From positions 823,726,397-823,790,396 of the forward strand of contig NC_081411.1 of NCBI RefSeq assembly GCF_030272615.1: 64,000 nucleotides of DNA, in the 5' to 3' direction. The stretch comes from Cryptomeria japonica. Its lineage: Eukaryota; Streptophyta; Pinopsida; Cupressales; Cupressaceae. Positions within the stretch are counted from its first letter, which is position 1. Each line of letters starts with the position of its first letter. Below, in pieces: positions 25,162 through 37,116 of this stretch. The position numbers and the translations under genes are program-made. The notes beneath the pieces were generated by a model. The model was not told the DNA's origin, searched no databases, and saw only the letters and a program-made list of their open reading frames with translations.

Positions 25162-26325
25162 ATATACTAAGTTTCAAATAAGGAGAGATATAAGAGTGAA
25201 GAGAGATGAAGAACTAAAGATAGGGAAAAGAACTAAAGGACAAGGACATAAATATAGATATAGATTTAAGGAGTATGAAGTGAGAGGGAGAAAAACTAAA
25301 GGAAAAGGATGGATAGAAAGTGGTAGACATATCTAGATATTGAAAAGGAGAGAGGAAGATAGAGATAAAAAATGAAGATAAAGGGAGAGGGAGCTGAATA
25401 GATATAGAGAAAGAGAGAGGTAAAGACAAAGATAAATATATGAAGAGATGGAGAAAAATGGATAGAGAGGGGTAAAGAGAGAGATAAAAAAGGAATAGAT
25501 AGAGAGATATAAAGGAAGAGAAATATCAATAGATAGAGATATATAGATAGTGCAAGAGAGTGAGAAAGAGAGATAGAGATTATAGATAGGGATAGATAGA
25601 GAGGGAGAGAGAGAAAGAGGAAGATATAGAGATATATAAAGGCACTATAGAGAAGGATGTGGGGAGAGAGAAAAATATATGTAAATATGGAGTAAATAAA
25701 GAGATAAAATTAGAGAAAGGGAAAGATACTTCAAGAAGCGATAGAGGAAGAGACATAGAAGTAGATTAATCATGTATAGAGGAAGATATATAAAGATAGA
25801 GGAACATATAAAAAGAGAGATTGATAGGGAAAGAGATGGAGATGTGAAGATGGAGATAGAGATAGATATGGATAGAAAGTGATAGAGAGAGTAAGACAAA
25901 TGGGGGGAGAGATGGAGTGAATAAGTGAGATTTAGAGATAATGAGATATAAATATACATGAAGATAGATCTATAGGGATATAGAGATAGAGGGGAGAAGA
26001 TAGGGAGAGAAAGGAGGTGATAGAGACAAGTAATATATAAGTATAGGTAGGATAAGGTAGAGGAGGGAGATAAATAGAGAGAAGAGAGATTATTAGAGAG
26101 AAATATAGAAATAAGGAGTGACAATGATGGAGTGGGAGAGGGAGAGATATGAATAGAAAGATGGAGATATATGAAAAGATGCATGTAACTTGGGAATTTA
26201 TTTATCTACATGGAATGAGAAAATAAGTGATATAAGTAGAGAAGAAAGAGATATATAAAATATATTATATAAGTATAGATAGATAAGTGATAGATAAAGG
26301 AGGTGATAGGAAAAAAAAGTGACTT
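25162..26325. repeat. Purine-rich, C-poor block, copy 2
   Basis: This is the second copy of the block at 21232-22203, in the same orientation and about 3,930 bp downstream. It extends roughly 170 bp further (26156-26325) with AT-richer purine sequence that copy 1 lacks. The minus-strand open frame is shared with copy 1 and again reflects composition. Confidence 0.88.
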
Positions 26326-26811
26326 TGTATGCAAAATTTGTGAGTATTTAAAGTTTTAAAATTGAATGATTAACTTCAAATGATTATAATTAATTTTTGG
26401 TCTATAATATCATCAAAATACCTCATCCATTTGATAGGTCTCTGAATTACCTTTCCAACACCTATAAAAAATCAAAATTTAGATAAGAAACGCAAAAGTT
26501 ATGCCCATTTTACTAAACTATATTTTTTATGGTGAGAAAAACGGATATCTGATTTAATCGGATATCCGATTTGAAAAGTATGATATCACAATAGTGACAT
26601 CACAAATTGGATATCCGATAATATTGAATATCCGATATCTGATATTATCAGATATCCGATTTGGTTTGGTATTACCAAACCAAATTCAAATTTTGCCTGA
26701 CCCAAACAAAAAGTCAAAGCGACTTTTGACGTGTTTGGAAAGGTTGAAAACACATTTTTTTCTCCATTGCCACTTTTGGGCCCCCCATGATCTTGCACAT
26801 ACCCTATAACC
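26326..26811. other. Unassigned AT-rich segment with palindromic GATATC cluster
   Basis: It lies between the purine-rich block and the truncated 5' LTR of element E. No coding region is seen. Five copies of a GATATCYGAT-like word lie at 26543-26660, including the perfect 14-bp palindrome ATCGGATATCCGAT at 26557-26570. Parts of the text resemble LTR leader sequence, so it may be a fragment of an unrelated LTR, but I cannot assign it. Confidence 0.5.
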
Positions 26812-26965
26812 CAGTTGTTATCGGTTGGGTGTAATCAAATTTCATGCAATAAAACTATCTGTTCTGCATTGCCTCCATCATATCTATGTGTTTCCATTGT
26901 GTTTACTATTGATGACCTGTCCGGATTGATCTTTTTGAGGTCCCTCCTCACCGGTGATTGCTTCA
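26812..26965 (+). repeat. Element E truncated 5' LTR
   Basis: Only the last ~154 bp of the LTR remain. They match 53195-53351 from the TAACCCAGTTGTTA text to the end CTTCA. Upstream sequence does not match the 3' LTR, so the left boundary is a breakpoint and not a true LTR start. Confidence 0.82.
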
Positions 26966-26967
26966 AG

Positions 26968-26978
26968 TGGTATCAGAG
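26968..26978 (+). other. Element E primer binding site (tRNA-iMet)
   Basis: TGGTATCAGAG follows the LTR end by two bases. The next base breaks the usual match, which fits the age of the element. Confidence 0.8.
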
Positions 26979-27067
26979 TGAAGTTTCATTTTGGAGGTTG
27001 CATGTCCTGAATGTTTGTTTTAGTGTGGAGGATTACGGATCCGACTTGCAATTGTAGAGGAATAGCA

Positions 27068-28170
27068 TGAATCGATGGCATGAAGAGGAACTAGGAATGG
27101 TGGAGCGCATGGGAATGTAGACCCTGTTGTGATGGAGATGTTGTAAGGAATAGCAACCCGGTTAGAATTCATGGAGACAACCCAGAGAAGGGGTTGACAT
27201 ATTGAAGATGTAAGTGAATATGAAGGAGAAGAGGCCTCGATAGAACAAGTAAACCTACCGATAATTGATTCAGATGATGAAAGGTTTTTAAGGGTTTTGA
27301 GTAGGGCGAGCACTAAATGTCATTTTACCCCCTCAAAATATGATGGGAAGTTAGATTTGGATGAATTTATGGATTGGATCTTGGAGATGGAGAAGTATTT
27401 CAATTTTGAAAACACTGTAGAAGAGAGGAAGGTGAAATATGCCTATACCTGGTTGAAAGGTCATGCATCTCTTTGGTGGGAGTATTTGCAAGTTGATAGA
27501 CAAAGAAGAGGTAAATAAAAGATTAAGAATGGGATCAGATGATTGCTAACTTGAAATCAAAGTTTGTGTCAGTGAATTATTAAGTGGATTTGTTCCAGAA
27601 GTTGCAGAATCTGAGAAAGAAGAAATGTAGTGTGGAGTACACTGAAGCATTTTACAATTTGAATATCAGATCCAAACATGTTGATGATGAAGTTGAAAAA
27701 ATTGAACATCAGATCCAAACATGTTGATGATGAAGTTGAACAAATTGCAAGATATTTGAATATATTGTGGATTTCTATACAAGATGAAATCAGTATGATC
27801 AAATTGGAGAGTGTTGAAGAGGCTTACCAGTATGCACTAAAGGCTGAAGAGAAATTGAACAAAAGACATGAGAAAAGACAAAGAGGTAGACGTGGAAGGT
27901 TTACCAGAGGAATAATTCAAGGATGAAGAGGATATACCAAAGGAAGAGGAACCATTATAGATCATAACAAGGACAAGAAAGTGAGAAAAGAAGGTAATTC
28001 ACACCAGAAGGATGATAGAAATTTCTATCGAAGGAGAGAACCAGATGGTTACCAGAATGAGAACTTTGGAAAACAAGACAAGAGGACATTCAGAGGAACC
28101 TAATTTAAGTGTGGAGGGGAAGGACACCATGCGTTTGATTTTAAGAAGATAGAGGCTACTAGAAGAGAAG
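27068..28170 (+). pseudogene. Element E gag remnant
   Basis: Gag pieces appear in different frames with stops between them. A gag-domain segment lies at 27297-27518 (motif KGHASLWWE), a second at 27678-27926, and a decayed knuckle near 28105-28145 that keeps the GxxxGHHA part but lacks full CCHC. A 43-bp tandem duplication at 27665-27747 breaks the frame. Gag would form the virus-like particle; this copy cannot. Confidence 0.78.
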
Positions 28171-28299
28171 AAGTGGTGGAAGAAAAGCCCATCGGATTAG
28201 ACAATAAAATGAAAGATGGTGAACTGTTGATGATGAGGAGAGCTTTGTGTCATACTAGAGGAGATGAAGAACCCTTGAAGAGGAAGAATATGTTCAAAA

Positions 28300-29338
28300 C
28301 CAGATGCAAGGTATCCGACAAGTGTGTAAAGTTGTTATTGATAGTGGTAGTTCATATAATCTTGTTTCAGAAGAGATGGTGAATAAGTTGAAATTGGAGA
28401 GATTGAAACACCCTAAGCCTTGTCAGATAACATGGATTCAGGATGAACATAAGTTGTAAGTGAATAGTGTTTGGTGAAATTGAAAATTGGGAATTATCAT
28501 GATGAAGTTTTGTGTGATATTATGCCTATGGATATTTGTGAATTTTTGTTGGGTAGACCTTGATAGTTTGATAGACAGGAAATACATGATGGAAGGAAGA
28601 ATACATACACTATTGTGGCCAATGGGATGAAGAAAACCTTGTTACCTTTGGAGGAACCTTTCAAGAATGAAGTCTGTACAAATGCCATAATTTATTTAGT
28701 AGATGGAAGGAAATTCATGGATGGACTAAGACATGAGAATTTGTGTTTTTCCTTAATTCTTAAGAAGACTGAGAGATCGGAACCAGAAGAAGAGCACCCG
28801 AAAGAGATAAGAGATTTGTTGACAAAATATGAGGACATCATTTCAGATAATGTACCTAATGGATTGCCACCTATTAGGAGTATTAGTCATTGCATGGACT
28901 TGGTTCTTGGAGCTAGTTTGCCTAACAAACCTGCACACTGGGTTACACCAACAGAGAATGAAAAACTGAATAGACAAGTGCAGGAGCTATTGAAGAAAGG
29001 TTTTATTAGGGAGATTTTGAGCCCTTGTCCAACACCAACAATATTAGCACCTAGGAAGAATGGAGAATGGAGGATGTGTACCAATTCAAGAGCAATAAAA
29101 AAGATCACAGTAAAATACTGATTTCCTTTGCCTAGGATGGATGACATAATGGACTGTTTGAGTGGAGTTAAATACTTTACAAAGATAGATTTGAAGAGTG
29201 AATGTCATCAGATCAGGATCAAAGAAGGTGATGAGTGGAAGACAACATTTAAGACAAACAAAGGACTATATGAATGGTTGGTGATGCCTTTTGGATTGAC
29301 TAATGCACCAAGTACTTTCATGATGCTGATGAATGAGG
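28300..29338 (+). pseudogene. Element E protease and N-terminal reverse transcriptase
   Basis: A retropepsin motif D-S-G-S-S starts at 28340. The LLGRP end of the protease lies near 28550 and is followed by two adjacent stops, TGA TAG at 28561-28566. An open stretch, 28615-29121, carries the linker and RT start (motif RKNGEWRMC near 29050). After TGA 29119-29121 the same frame continues with [13 protein letters not shown] and [12 protein letters not shown]. It is cut at 29338 by element F, before the catalytic YLDD, which lies at 37157. Confidence 0.85.
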
Positions 29339-30888
29339 TGTTGGTAATATAGAATTATAACAGACAATGAAAGATTGTTGGCATTTCATAAGGATATTGA
29401 GAAGGTTGTTGATGATTATGGATATAACTGATTAAGGATGTTTACTGTCTTGATATTATTATTTTGTCATTGATGTCAAGAAATTGATTTTCTAATTCAG
29501 TATAATGTTGCCATATCTTGAGAAGTATGATATGAAGAATAGAAAGATGTCAGTAAAAGACATAGGAAAGGATATGATGAATAAGGAGATGAATAAGGTA
29601 TTCAATGGGCAACTAGTACTGAGTCAGACAATGATGAGATCATGATGTTTTAGATTGTTTTAACATCATACATATGTTGTAAATTGTAAAGGTTAATACT
29701 ATACTATGTTATCAAGAAAAGAACCTAGTCGGTAAACCCTAAGGAACCTGGTCAGTAAACCCTAGGGTTATCGATATCGATTAATGAAGGCAGAATGTCT
29801 ACCGAGTGAAGTTTAGTATTTACCAAGTTATTATCGAGTTGTAATCGAGCTATAACAGAATGCATTAAATGTTTGCATGCATTATTTAATGAAGGAATCT
29901 GATGAGCTGGAGTTGATTAAATGATTGGTGAGCCATGGATGAAGTTTGTTAATGAATCTAAGGCAATAGAAAGTCGGGATGAAGATCTACAACGCATATT
30001 GAACCGCAATACCCTGGCACAAGTTCCAAGAAATATATGCAAGTTCCAAGGCAGGGTAAAAAATTTTCAGATCGAAAGATGCATTGAACCTAGAAAAGAT
30101 AGAAGATATGATGGCTATGATTGATCATGGGAAATGTGATCAAGGAGATTAAGCAGTTACCTAATTGTTTATAAATAGGAAACTATTGATAAACAATGTA
30201 TGCGGGCAAGTGTATGCACATGGATGCTACATAGTGATTACCAAGCACAGAAGCTTGAAGACCTATTAGAATAACAAAGTATAGAAGCCTAACAGATAGA
30301 CAATATTAGTTCTATGTCTAGATTGTATTAAACAAATAGGAATCTGCTTTAGCATTTTTAGATGTGAAGTTGCAGATAGATTTTATTACTGTTATTTTGT
30401 GAAAGTGACAGAAAATCTCTTAACCGAGTGGACTTAACAGTCTTATTTGTAAAACCCTCTAGCAAGGTGACATTTTGATTGAGTGTTTGAAATCCTTTAA
30501 CAAGATCACTTCTAACAAGGTGAAGATCCTAATAGATCTGAGGGAAATCCCTTAACCGGGTCACATCTAGCAACGTGTTTGTAATCTTTAATAGGATTTG
30601 CTTTTAACCAAGCATACTCTAGAAGAGTATATTTCTTAGTGGGTCCAAAATCCCATAGTGGTTTTTCCCTATTTGGGTTTCCACATTAAATCTAGTGTTA
30701 TGAGGTTTATTATATTTATATGCTTTTGAGTTTGCATGTTTAACAATTTTTGTTATATTACTGAAATATATGTTACCGAGGTTGAATCTGACATTTTTAT
30801 GGAAGATTAAGTTTGTATGATTCACCCCCCCCCCCTCTCATCTTGTTGGCTATTGGATTTGTACTTATATTAAGTATCAGAACTATCA
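29339..30888 (+). repeat. Element F 5' LTR
   Basis: TGTTGGTAATATAG to AACTATCA, matching 35565-37116. It includes a C-run followed by CTCTC near its end (30826-30840), a trait shared by the other copia LTRs here. Confidence 0.93.
30170..30177 (+). promoter_or_regulatory. Element F LTR TATA box
   Basis: TATAAATA lies in the 5' LTR with an identical copy at 36398-36405 in the 3' LTR. Its position in mid-LTR suits a U3 promoter. Confidence 0.55.
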
Positions 30889-30890
30889 AT

Positions 30891-30902
30891 TGGTATCAAA
30901 GC
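30891..30902 (+). other. Element F primer binding site
   Basis: TGGTATCAAAGC starts two bases after the LTR. It is the Met-initiator site with one G to A change. Confidence 0.85.
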
Positions 30903-30951
30903 ACTCGACTCTGGAAGGAAGTTTAAAGGAACTTGAGTTAAAGATCCAAAG

Positions 30952-31917
30952 ATGTATAAGAGGGATGCACCGAAGTTGAACAAGTCAAGTTTCTCTACAT
31001 GGCAGAAAAGGATGAAGCTACATCTATCAGGAGTTGGAGAATATGCTGTATACTATCTGGAGAATGATTTTGTCACACCAAGCACCTATCCTTTGACTAT
31101 GGAAGAGATAAAGGCAAAGCAAGAACATATTCAAGCAATGATTGAGATAACATCTGCATTGACCGACTCAGAGTTTAATGATCTAGAAGGCTGCAACGAT
31201 GCAAAGGCAATGTGGGATAAGCTCATATTAGTATATGGAGGAGATGAACATGTTCAAAGAGAAAAAGTAGATAGTTTAAGAGGACAACTTGAATCTATGA
31301 GGATGAATGAAGGTGAGAACATAACTCAGTACAGTACAAGACTAAAGGAGATTGTCAATCAAATCAAAGGAGCAAGAGGAACTATTGAGGAAAAGGATAT
31401 AACAAGTAAGTTGTTGAGAACCCTTCTACTAGCTTATGCAATTTGAGTCTCTGCAATCAATGAATTGAGGTCTGTACCTAATATGCCAGTTTCTTTAGAT
31501 GCTACTATTGGTAAGCTACATGCATTTGAATTAAGTAACTTTGATAACAGTGGATTTTTGATAAATAAAGTTGAATCTGCATTTAGTTCTGTTCATCTTG
31601 ATGAATCTAATGATTTCAATGAAAGAAAGTATAAGTACTCTGGAGGAGATCATAGTGGAGCAAGTGAAAGATTTCGTAGGAACATGGAAGAAGTACACAA
31701 ACTATATGAGGAAATCAGAAAGCAAGAAGAGTTTGAAGCACTATTAGCCAAAAGGTTACCGAGAGGCAAAGGAAAGTATAAAGGAAAACTACCTTTGAAA
31801 TGTTTCAATTGTGATAAAATAGGACATATGGCTTCTAACTGTCCTGACAAAGATTCTACTGAAAAGAGAGATTACCGAGATAACAGACATAAAGATAATC
31901 ATTACAGAGGACACTGA
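30952..31917 (+). pseudogene. Element F gag
   Basis: ATG 30952 opens a copia gag (UBN2-type) frame, with TGA at 31444-31446 in a conserved region and then continuing to TGA 31915-31917. The second part has a charged helix and one CCHC knuckle (C-x2-C-x4-H-x4-C) at 31801-31842. Length and order fit copia gag. The first stop would give a 164-residue product without the knuckle. A frameshift near 31990 separates gag from the protease frame. Confidence 0.88.
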
Positions 31918-31957
31918 GACTTCAGAAGAAGAGATAGAAAGACATGCTTAATAGCTG

Positions 31958-34900
31958 ATGAGGATTCCAATAATGATAAATCAGATGACTGATACAGAGG
32001 AAGTAGTTTATGTGGCTATCAAAGATGGATCAGATGAAGAAAGGTATGAAGAAAAATCCCTAATATCTCACATAAACACTAATGATTTTTGGATTATAGA
32101 TAGTGGATGCTCACATCATATGACAGGAGATAAACACAAGTTTGTTATATTAGAAGATTATGATGGAGGCTATGTTAGATTTGGTAATGATGTACCATGT
32201 CCAGTAAGAGGTAAAGGATCTATAACACTTCTTGACAATGCAAGATGCAATGATGTTTATTGGGTTGAAGGTTTGAAATACAATTTGTTGAGTGTAGCAC
32301 AGCTAAATGACACAGGTTATCGAATAGAATTTTAGAAAGGAATTGTCAAAGTTCATGACAAGAATGGAAAGTTAGCTGCTACCAGGACACAAACAAAAGG
32401 TAACACATTTCACCTTGACTCAAATCGTAATAAGTGTTTGTATGCAAAGATAGATGATACCTCATTATGGCATAAAAGGTTTTGTCATGTAAATTTTGAT
32501 AATCTGATCAAAATAAGTAAGAAGCATCGAGTAAGAGGTCTACCGAGTCTTGAAAAACCTAAGAATGCTATGTGCCGAGGATGCCAGATGGGTAAGATGA
32601 CAAGATCAAGCTTTACAAGTAAGTCTTACACTTCTAAAGGAATTTTAGATCTAGTGCACACTGATCTTTGTGGTCCTATGAAAGTTCAAAGTTATTATGG
32701 TGATAAATATTTCATATTATTTGTGGATGACTATTCAAGGATGATGTTAGTAATGTTTCTAAAAGAAAAATCAGAAGCTTTTCAAATGTTTAAATGGTAC
32801 AAGGTAAGAGTTGAAAATGAAATAGGAAGACAACTGAAATGTCTTAGATCAAATAGAGGAGGAGAGTTCACATCTGATGAGTTCAACTTATTTTGCAATG
32901 ATCATGGTATTGAAAGACAAGTCTCTGCACCGAGAACTCCACAACAGAATGGAATAGCTGAGAGAAGAAACAGATCTATTGTGGATTGTGCTAGAACACT
33001 GATGATTGAAAAGAAGGTACCGCACACATTTTGGAGAGAAGCAATAAGCATAGTAGTTTACACCTTGAACTGAGTACAATTGAAGAAAGGTACTTTGAAG
33101 ACACCATATAAAATCTGGTATGATAAGAAACCTAATGTAAGTTATTTTAAAATCTTTGGAAGTAGATGCTATGTTCATAAAGATGATAGAAATAGCAAGT
33201 TTGATCAGAAAAGTGAAGAAGGAACATTTCTAGGTTATTCTTCTAGAAGCAAAGCATTTAAATGTTTGATCAAATCATCTAACAAAATAGTAGAAAGTGC
33301 AAATGTGAAAATTGATGAATTTGCAGAAAGAAATGATGAAGGAAATTCCAAGGAACCAGAAGACTGTGATGAATTTGTCTATGTTCAACTGAGAAGTCAT
33401 ACCAAGAAGACTGTTGAAGAAAATAAAGAGAATATCTAGTTACCAAGTGATGAAGAAGATCATACAGAGCCTACTGAGCTTGTATTAGCCAAGTATGTCA
33501 GAAGACATCATGCACCAAGTCAGATTATAGGAGATAAGGATGATCCAGTAATGACAAGGAACAAACTAAGATAGAACACATGTTTGATATCTAAATTTGA
33601 ACCGAGAATAGTAAAAGAAGCATTTAATAGTGAAGATTAGATAAATGCTATGACAGAAGAGATTGATCAAATCAAGAAGAATGACACATGGACACTAATC
33701 CCAAGACCAAAGGACAAAAATGTAATCGGTACAAAATAGATTTTTAGAAACAAGCTAAATGAAAAAGGAGAGGCCATTCGAAACAAAGTAAGACTAGTTT
33801 GCAAAGGTTATGCTCAAGAAGAAGGAATTGATTATGGTGAAAATTTTGCACCTGTTGCTAGACTTGAAGGAGTAAGAACATTGTTGGCCTATGCCGCTTT
33901 CAAGAATTTCAAGGTATATCAAATGGATGTCAAATATGCATTTCTGAATGGAATATTAGAAGAAGAAGTTTTTATTGAACAACCTGAAGGATTTGTTGAA
34001 GATAATAATAAAGATCAGGTATGTAAATTGAACAAAGCTTTTTATGGTTTGAAACAAGCACCTAGAGCATGGTATGGAAGATTGCACTCTTATTTGATTA
34101 AGATTGGTTTTATAAGGACAAATGAGAACAACAACATGTACATGAAGAATGATGAAAATGGAATACTGATCTCAGTCATATTTGTTGATGATATTATATT
34201 TTGTGGAAATGACTCTTTGTGCAAGAACTTTGGAAATGAAATGAGCAAGGAATTTGAGATGTCATTAATCGGTGAGATAAAGTATTTTATAGGTTTACAG
34301 ATACTGTAGATGAAAAATGAGATTTTCATTACTCAATCCAAGTACATAAAGGAAATCTTGAAGAAATTTGGAATGGAGGATTGAAAACCAGTAAGTACTC
34401 CTATGATGACCAACTGTAAATTATCAAAGAATGATGAATCTACATCTATTGGTGAGACACTTCATCAATCCATGATTGGAAAGCTAAAATATGTCGTTCA
34501 CAACAGACTAGACATAGCACATGCAGTAGGTATAGTTGCAAGATTCTCTGCAGATCCGAAAGAAACACACATGACATCAATGAAAAGAATCTTTAGATAC
34601 TTGAAAGGAACTGAGGATTATGGCTTAGTATATCAGAAAGGAAATGATTTTGATTTAAAAGTTTATACTGATGCTGATTGGGCAGGCAACATTGATGACA
34701 GAAAAAGCACAAGTGGAGGAGCTTTCTTTTTAGGAGAGAGACTAGTGAGTTGTCTTAGCAAGAAACAAGAATGTGTTTCACAGTCAACAACAGAAGCTGA
34801 ATATGTTGCTGCAGCATTGAATTATACCAACATTGCATGGATCAAACAATTGTTGGAAGGTATAAATGAGAAAGTTACCGAGCCAGTAACTATATTCTGT

Positions 34901-35134
34901 GACAATACTAGTGCCATTAATATTTCAAAAAATCCTGTAATGCACTCTAAGACAAAGCACATCTCTATCAAATATCATTATCTTAGAGAAGAAGTTCAAG
35001 AGAAGAAAGTGGTGTTGAAGTATGTTAGCACAAAGGAACAAATAGCAGATATCTTCACGAAGCCACTACCAAGGGACACTTTTGAATATCTCAGAAGTAA
35101 GTTAGGGGTCCTACCCCTATCTTCTACTCACTGA
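31958..35134 (+). pseudogene. Element F pol: protease, integrase, reverse transcriptase, RNase H
   Basis: One frame carries all pol domains. Protease D-S-G at 32099; integrase zinc region with HKRFCH to CRGC (about 32470-32580); integrase core to QQNGIAERR (about 32650-33000); RT with MDVKYAFLNG (33925) and FVDD (about 34181); RNase H with TDADWAG (about 34670), open from 34403 to TGA 35132-35134. Stops break the frame at 32333, 33071, 33437, near 33571, near 33637, near 33736, 34307 and near 34382. Most replace codons where Trp, Gln or Arg is usual, as expected from C to T or G to A change. There is no large deletion. Confidence 0.92.
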
Positions 35135-35552
35135 CCGAGTTCGGTGAAAGCATCAATCTGATGACTCTATCGAATATCTTTTGGGAGTTGATGCTGATTT
35201 ATACTCTTTAGGATATTTTCTAAAGGTGTACAGGAATTATTATAGGAAACAATACAAGGAATAGGAATTGAAGACTACTAAAGGGGAGAAGACTTAAATT
35301 CTTTCCTTTAAGTCTTTCCTACATATAGATAGAAATTATGTTTTAGTTCTTTCCTTTTTGGCATTGTTGTCAAAGGGGGAGAAGACTACTAAAGGGGAGA
35401 AGACTTAAAGAAAATTGAGAAGCCTACAGATTGGAAAGAAGACTGAAGAAAATAGGAGAAGTCTAATGTATGGGGGAGAGCATTTCAGCATTTCAGAATC
35501 ACAACAATCTGAATCTTTTAAGGTCAAATCAATTGGTTTTTCCATCAATGCC
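35135..35552 (+). other. Element F 3' leader with repeated purine tracts
   Basis: Non-coding. The phrase GACTACTAAAGGGGAGAAG occurs twice (about 35271 and 35384), and a second AAAGGGGGAGAAG lies near 35373. These resemble the polypurine tract and may be by-products of duplication. Confidence 0.6.
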
Positions 35553-35564
35553 AAAGGGGGAGAT
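35553..35564 (+). other. Element F polypurine tract
   Basis: AAAGGGGGAGAT sits directly before TGTTGG of the 3' LTR. Elements G and H have the identical tract. Confidence 0.9.
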
Positions 35565-37116
35565 TGTTGGCAATATAGCATTATAACAGACAATGAAAGA
35601 TTGTTAGCATTTCATAAGGATATTGAGAAGGTTGTTGATGATTATATAGCATTTCATAAGGATATTGAGAAGGTTGTTGATGATTATGGATATAACTGAT
35701 TAAGGATGTTTACTGTCTTGATATTATTATTTTGTCATTGATGTCAAGAAATTGATTTTCTAATTCAGTATGATGTTGCCATATCTTGAGAAGTATGATA
35801 TGAAGAATAGAAAGATGTCAGTAAAAGACACAAGAAAGGATATGATGAATAAGGTATTCAATGGGCAACTAGTACCGAGTCAGACAGTGATGAGATCATG
35901 ATGTTTTAGATTGTTTTAACATCATACATATGTTGTAAATTTTAAAGGTTAATACTATACTATGTTATCAAGCAAAGAACCTAGTCGATAAACCCTAAGG
36001 AACCTAGTCAGTAAACCCTAAGGTTATCGCTATCGGTTAATGAAGGCGGAATGTCTACCGAGTGAAGTTTAGTATTTACCGAGTTGTAACCGAGCTATAA
36101 CAGAATGCATTATTTAATGAAGGAATTTGATGAGCTGGAACTGATTAAATGATTGGTGAGCCGTGGATGAAGTTTTTTAATGAATCTAAGGCAATAGAAA
36201 GTTGGCATGAAGATCTACAGCGCAGATTGAACCGCAATACCTTGGCACAAGTTCCAAGAAATATATGCAAGTTCCAAGGTAGGGTAAAATGTTTTTAGAT
36301 CGAAAGATGCATTGAACATGGACAAGATCAAAGATTTGATGGCTATGATTGATCATGGGAAATGTGATCAAGGAGATTAAGCAGTTACCTAATTGTTTAT
36401 AAATAGGAAACTATTGATAAACAATGTATGCGGGCAAGTGTATGCACATGGATGCTACATAGTGATTACTGAGCACAGAAGCTTGAAGACCTGTTAGAAT
36501 AACAGAGTATAGAAGCCCAACAGAAAGACAAGATTAGTTCTATGTCTAGATTGTATTGAACAAATAGGAATCTGCTTTAGCATTTTTAGATGTGAAGTTG
36601 CAGATAGATTTTATTACTATTATTTTATGAAAGTGACAGAAAATCTCTTAACCGAGTGGACTTAACAGTCTTATTTGTAAAACCCTCTAGCAAGGTGACA
36701 TTTTGATTGAGTTTTTGAAATCCTTTAACAAGGTCACTTCTAATAAGGTGAAGATCCTAACAGATCTGAGGGAAATCCCTTAACCGGGTCACATCTAGCA
36801 ATGTGTTTGTAATCTTTAACAGGATTTGCTTTTAACCGAGCATATTCTAGATGAGTATATTTCATAGTGGGTCCGAAATCCCACAGTGGTTTTTCCCTAT
36901 TTGGGTTTCCACGTTAAATCTAGTGTTATGAGGTTTATTATGTTTATATGCTTTTGAGTTTGCATGTTTAATAGTTTTGGTTATATTACTGAAATATATG
37001 TTACTAAGGTTGAATCTGATGTTTTTATGGAAGATTAAGTTTGTATGATTCACCCCCCCCCCCTCTCATCTTGTTGGCTATTGGATCTATACTTATATTA
37101 AGTATCAGAACTATCA
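35565..37116 (+). repeat. Element F 3' LTR
   Basis: Pairs with the 5' LTR. It has a 42-bp tandem duplication (35606-35647 and 35648-35687) that the 5' copy lacks, and lacks some short segments of the 5' copy, so both changed after insertion. Confidence 0.93.

Larger units (their letters stand above)
29339..37116 (+). mobile_element. Element F: full-length Ty1/copia retrotransposon
   Basis: A complete 7.8-kb element with target duplication TGAGG (29334-29338 and 37117-37121), inserted in the RT of element E. LTRs of 1,550 and 1,552 bp start TGTTGG and end CTATCA. Order: primer site, gag with one CCHC knuckle, protease, integrase, RT, RNase H, 3' leader and polypurine tract. Integrase before RT makes it copia. 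The DSGCSHHMTGD protease and AAAGGGGGAGAT tract recall SIRE-type elements, though an RT tree would be needed to place it. In-frame stops make it inactive. Confidence 0.93.

Noticed and set aside
21631-26184. Minus-strand open frames of 177 and 179 codons in the purine-rich blocks
   Set aside because: They are Ser/Leu/Tyr-rich low-complexity readings of a G-poor strand, where stops are rare. The two are copies of one repeat, so similarity is not evidence of selection.
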